Assembly (NCBI GenBank): GCA_016200545.1
Contig: JACQEO010000026.1
Coordinates: forward strand, 38,393-102,392
Direction of reading: 5' to 3'
Length of the DNA: 64,000 nucleotides
From: Deltaproteobacteria bacterium
GTDB taxonomy: Bacteria; Desulfobacterota; Binatia; UTPRO1
A program made the position numbers and the translations under genes. The notes beneath the pieces were generated by a model. The model was not told where the DNA came from. It saw only the letters and a list, made by a program, of their open reading frames with translations, and made no database searches. Shown here piece after piece: positions 60,743-64,000 of this stretch (the first letter of the stretch is position 1; each line of letters opens with the position of its first letter).

Positions 60743-62845
60743 ATGCACGCTGACGCCCATAGCCCGGTCCATGAGGCCGACGCGATGCGACTCGCGCGCG
60801 GAGCCCTGCTCGTCGCGCTCGCGCCGCTCTTGGTGTCGGCGCCGCGCGACGTCGTGATCGCCGCGTTCGTGACGCTCGCGCTGGCGATCACCGGAGCATT
60901 CACGTGGCGTCGACGGCGTGCCGCGTTGGCGCAGGCGCGGACGACGCGAGCGGCTGCACGCGGCGAACCGCCCGGTGTCAGCGCAGGATGCGACGATGCG
61001 CTTGCGCCCGAGCTGACGTGGGCCCTCGCCGTCGCCTCCGATGCGGTGCTCGTCACCGACGTCCATGGCACGATCGTGCAAGCGAGCGCGCAGGCACGCG
61101 CGATCCTCGGCGACGAGATTCGGCGCGGGAAGGCATTCCCGGCGCGCGAAGGCTGCGCGGCGGCGCTGGCGGACGCCAACGACTTCGCGCGTGCGGTGCG
61201 CCAGCTATATGCCGACCCCACCGCCCACGGCGGCGGCGAGATCTCAGCCGTCCACGACGACCGGCTGCGCGCCTACGAGTGGACGAGCGAGCCCGTGTGC
61301 GCCGCCGACGGTGGCGTCGTCGGACGTGGCTTCGTGCTACGCGATCGCACCCAAGAGCGCGAGCTCTCGACGCTCAGGCGCGAGTTCCTGTCGACCGTCT
61401 CCCACGAGCTGCGGACGCCGCTCACGTCCGTCAAAGGATCCCTGCAGCTCGTTCTCGGCAAAGCATCCGCGCTCTCCGCCATCGAGCGCGAGCTACTGGC
61501 GATCAGCCTCAAGAACACCGACCGTTTGATCCGACTGATCAACGACATCCTCGACATCTCTCGGCTGGAACTCGGCAAGATGGATTTGACCTTCGCGTCC
61601 GTCGCGCCCGAGTCGTTGATCGAAGAGGCGATCGCCGGGTTGCGCGCCTATGCCGCCGGTCGTGACATCGCGATCGGTTGCGAGCTCGAAGTGGACCTAC
61701 CGCCCCTCGCCGGCGATCGTGACCGTCTGATCCAGGTGCTCACGAATCTGGTGTCGAACGCCGTGAAGTTCTCGCCGACCGGCGGCCGCGTGCTGGTACG
61801 TGCGACGTGCGCGGCGGGCAACCTTCGCATCGCCGTGCGCGACTGGGGCATCGGTATTCGCGCTTGCGATCACGGCCGTCTTTTCCAGCGCTTTCAGCGC
61901 TTGCATCCTGGTCGCAGCGAGGAGCCGGGCACCGGCCTCGGGCTCGCGATCTCGAAGGCGATCGTAGACCGCCACGGCGGCCGGATCACCGTCGAGAGCG
62001 AAGAGGATCTGGGCTCGACGTTCACCGTCGTGCTGCCGCTCGTGGCGCCGGGCACTGCGGTGTCACCGGCCGGCGGTGAGGCTGTGGCGCTCACGGTGCC
62101 GCGGCCGACGCTCCTCTTGATCGACGACGACGCGGACTTTGGCACCGTGCTCGAAGTGTCGCTCGGGGCGACCTACCGGCTGTTGCGCGTCGAGCGCGGC
62201 GTGCAGGCGCTCGATGTCGCGCGTGTCGAGCGGCCCGATCTCATCCTCCTCGACGTGGTGCTGCCGGATCTGAGTGGCTACGACGTCCTGCGCATCCTGC
62301 AGCATAGCGAGGCGACATGTCAGATCCCGGTGGTGATGCTCACGGTGCAGCCCGAGCGCATGCTGGCACGCGGGCTCGGTGCCGCCGATGTGGTGGCGAA
62401 GCCAGTCGACGTCGAGGAGCTGCGCCGTGCCATCGCGCGCACGCTGCGCCCAGCGGCGGCCGGCACCGCGCTCCGGGTCGCCGTCGGCCCGTTGTCCGTG
62501 CGCGCGACGGCGCCGCTCCTCGCGGCCCTCGAAGCGGGAGGTCACGCCGTCTTCACGGCCGGCGACACCTGGGAGTTGGTGCGTTGCGCCGACGAATATC
62601 AGGCGGACGTCGCGATCGTCGACGCCGCCACGGAAACCGGTGAGGAGGGCGCGATCGCCTTCCTGCGCGGCCACACGAGCACGCGCCGCTTGCCGCTCGT
62701 GCTGCTCACCGCCGACGCCGCCGGTCCGTTGGCGAGCGGCTGTACGTCGGTGGCGCCGAGCGTCGGTGACGCCGAGGTGGTGCGAGCGGTGGAGGAAGCG
62801 GCGGGGTGCGCGCGCGTGCCGCGCGCAAACGTCGGCGTCGCCTAG
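60743..62845 (+). CDS. Hybrid sensor histidine kinase with receiver and degenerate second receiver
   Basis: A 700-residue kinase. Two hydrophobic segments lie at about residues 17-32 and 36-53, followed by a PAS-like domain (about 90-205). HisKA has phospho-His H221 in STVSHELRTPL. HATPase has NLVSNAVKFSPTGG, WGIGI and GTGLGLAISKAI. A true receiver follows with LLIDDDADF, D504 in LILLDVVLPD and VAKPVDVEE. The last 130 residues resemble another receiver (ADVAIVDAATE) but lack the acidic pair and the Lys. It likely phosphorylates the regulators encoded on the minus strand. Confidence 0.93.
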   Translation: MHADAHSPVHEADAMRLARGALLVALAPLLVSAPRDVVIAAFVTLALAITGAFTWRRRRAALAQARTTRAAARGEPPGVSAGCDDALAPELTWALAVASDAVLVTDVHGTIVQASAQARAILGDEIRRGKAFPAREGCAAALADANDFARAVRQLYADPTAHGGGEISAVHDDRLRAYEWTSEPVCAADGGVVGRGFVLRDRTQERELSTLRREFLSTVSHELRTPLTSVKGSLQLVLGKASALSAIERELLAISLKNTDRLIRLINDILDISRLELGKMDLTFASVAPESLIEEAIAGLRAYAAGRDIAIGCELEVDLPPLAGDRDRLIQVLTNLVSNAVKFSPTGGRVLVRATCAAGNLRIAVRDWGIGIRACDHGRLFQRFQRLHPGRSEEPGTGLGLAISKAIVDRHGGRITVESEEDLGSTFTVVLPLVAPGTAVSPAGGEAVALTVPRPTLLLIDDDADFGTVLEVSLGATYRLLRVERGVQALDVARVERPDLILLDVVLPDLSGYDVLRILQHSEATCQIPVVMLTVQPERMLARGLGAADVVAKPVDVEELRRAIARTLRPAAAGTALRVAVGPLSVRATAPLLAALEAGGHAVFTAGDTWELVRCADEYQADVAIVDAATETGEEGAIAFLRGHTSTRRLPLVLLTADAAGPLASGCTSVAPSVGDAEVVRAVEEAAGCARVPRANVGVA

Positions 62846-62882
62846 CGGGATCTCGTGATGCGACCCGGTGTTCGCGCCGAGG

Positions 62883-63107
62883 TCAGCGGACGACGGCGGC
62901 GCGCTTCTTCAGCAACGTCTGGATCGCGCGCCACGCGAGCTTGCTCGGCGTGGCGTGTCCGTTCTCCCAGCGGTTGACGGTCGAGACCGTGACTGCGATG
63001 GCATGTGCGAACTCCTCCTGCGTGAGGCCGAGGCGGCGGCGCAGGTCTCGGATGGATTGGGGTCCCGTAGGGTTCTCCGTGGAGCCCGGGTCACTCTCGC
63101 GATCCAT
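62883..63107 (-). CDS. Small XRE-family helix-turn-helix protein
   Basis: A 74-residue protein with a single HTH_3 domain: IRDLRRRLGLTQEEFAHAIA, VTVSTVNRWENGHATPS, then a Lys/Arg-rich helix. ATG 63107 has GGAGG seven bases before it. This size and domain suit a small regulator of the plasmid/nitrogen-regulatory HTH kind that acts on its own promoter. Convergent with the kinase gene. Confidence 0.85.
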   Translation of the reverse strand: MDRESDPGSTENPTGPQSIRDLRRRLGLTQEEFAHAIAVTVSTVNRWENGHATPSKLAWRAIQTLLKKRAAVVR

Positions 63108-63364
63108 ACGTCGCTGTCCTCCGCTCGGTGTCAGGTGCCGCCGTGTAGACCACGGCGGGTGCAGTGGCAGGCAGCAACCCGCGTGCCACGCCAGGTGCAT
63201 TGCAGAACGCCGGCACGCCCCGAGGTCGGTTGCGGACGAGCGGCAGCATGATGGCGAGTCGCCAAGCGAGTGACAGCGGCGCGCCCGCGCCTCCGTTGCC
63301 TTGCAGAGCCGTGTTTCGCTATCGTTGTTGCATGCGCTTCCGCACAGAACGAAGGAGGAGAGTC

Positions 63365-63820
63365 ATGACGAAGCTACGAACGTTGGTGGTGCTCGCGCTC
63401 GCGAGCGCGGCCGTGATCGTCATCACGGCGACGGTTCGTGCGGCCGGCACCCCTGAAGACACCGTACGCCAGTATCTGAAGGCGATGCAGAATCAGAAGT
63501 ACGACGAGGCCTACAAGGAGGTTTCCAAGGCGATGGCCGGTGGTAAGGACTCCGAAGCCTGGGCCAAGGAGCAGAAGTACATGATGCAGTCGGCCGAGGT
63601 GAAAATCTTCAAGTTCGATGTCTACCCGGCGAAAATCGATGGAAGCACGGCGAAGGTCCCGAACATTCTCAGCTCCCAGGACAAGTTTTTGAACCAGCTC
63701 GGCGCCGACGAGTACGAGCTCTACACGGTCATCAAGGAGAACGGCGACTGGAGAATCGATCAGCAGGAGCAGGTCGACAAATCCGAGCAGCCAAAGTGGT
63801 TCACGAAGAAGGCGGGCTGA
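63365..63820 (+). CDS. Exported NTF2-like protein, unknown
   Basis: A 151-residue protein. Residues 1-27 are a signal peptide (TKLRTLVVLALASAAVIVI), cleavage likely after VRAAG. The mature part begins TPEDTVRQYLKAMQNQKYDE, a start typical of DUF4878/NTF2-like lumenal domains, and has EYELYTVIKENGDWRIDQQE near the end, the last strand of such folds. It is richer in Lys and Asn than its neighbours. AAGGAGG lies eight bases before ATG 63365. Function is not known. Confidence 0.8.
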   Translation: MTKLRTLVVLALASAAVIVITATVRAAGTPEDTVRQYLKAMQNQKYDEAYKEVSKAMAGGKDSEAWAKEQKYMMQSAEVKIFKFDVYPAKIDGSTAKVPNILSSQDKFLNQLGADEYELYTVIKENGDWRIDQQEQVDKSEQPKWFTKKAG

Positions 63821-63904
63821 GACCGGCCTCGGCTGTTGACTCCGGCGACGTTCCGGGGCACTATTGAGCCTTGCGTAATATAGTAACGGTTATAGGAGGC
63901 CGGC

Positions 63905-64000
63905 TTGCTTCCAGAATGCCGCCACCAAAGGCGGACGGCGTTGCATCCGTCGGAGCGCGCGGCGCGCATGCCAGCTGAGTTCCCAGAGATCGTCCGGGCA
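63905..64000 (+). CDS. Possible gene start, cut by window end
   Basis: A TTG at 63905 follows TAGGAGG (63893-63899) at five bases and opens a frame that runs without stop to the window end (32 codons). The text LPECRHQRRTALHPSERAAR gives no recognisable family, so the call is weak. An ATG at 63916 in another frame stops after 20 codons. An AT-rich stretch with GTAATATAG lies just upstream. Confidence 0.3.
   Translation, partial: MLPECRHQRRTALHPSERAARMPAEFPEIVRA

Noticed and set aside
63836..63885. Promoter TTGACT with downstream GTAATATAG at the window end.
   Set aside because: The spacing between possible boxes does not fit and the downstream gene is itself uncertain.

Overview
The window is gene-dense, high-GC DNA (judged by eye, about two thirds G+C) from a Gram-negative bacterium. 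It has lipopolysaccharide-type glycosyltransferases, both halves of the heptose pathway enzyme HldE, a sigma-54 activator and a complex I gene cluster. The order pheA-hisC-tyrA-aroA-cmk-rpsA-sppA-ihfB, with gmk beside rel and mutL beside miaA, is typical of the former Deltaproteobacteria. Desulfobacterota, Binatota or a related high-GC lineage is my inference; no rRNA is present to prove it. I see no CRISPR array, prophage, insertion sequence or defence island. Most of the window is core genome.

Layout. 1-2.7 kb: envelope sugar genes (GT2 tail, GT4, rfaE1). 2.7-6.8 kb: yicC, gmk, rel, ridA. 6.8-7.6 kb, minus strand: rpmB and rfaE2. 8.1-13.2 kb: pgi, mutL, miaA, accA. 13.3-21.7 kb: aromatic amino-acid genes in a tight chain of 4-base overlaps, running into cmk, rpsA, sppA and ihfB. 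21.7-30.6 kb: HIT hydrolase, a frameshifted GT2 gene, an AAA+/VWA pair, mutS and a cell-wall amidase. 30.6-38.4 kb: glnD, xerD, an M50 protease, trpS, scpA, scpB, rluB. 38.7-49.9 kb: small genes and housekeeping functions, including the initiator tRNA, tag, ettA, infA, a ferredoxin, an RRM protein, a CPBP protease and HU. 50.0-56.6 kb: nuoB-G-I-C-D-E-F, which encodes only the peripheral arm of complex I, plus one unknown gene. 56.8-62.9 kb: a signalling block with an Flp-type pilin, an NtrC-family regulator, a single-domain response regulator, an aspartic protease and a hybrid histidine kinase. 63-64 kb: a small XRE regulator, an exported protein and a possible truncated gene.

The most unusual signal is a dispersed repeat with at least four copies (7.9, 17.8, 21.7 and 34.3 kb). 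It combines a perfect hairpin of changing stem sequence but constant TTCAG/TTCAC loop with a conserved GC-rich tail of about 40 bases. One copy lies in frame inside the start of cmk and another forms the last codons of xerD. Other points worth a look are a good sigma-54 promoter upstream of the sigma-54 activator gene, two palindromic operator-like sites around the RRM-protein gene, a pair of distant paralogues of an unrecognised family of about 100 residues (38.7 and 56.8 kb), and the membrane-arm-less nuo cluster.
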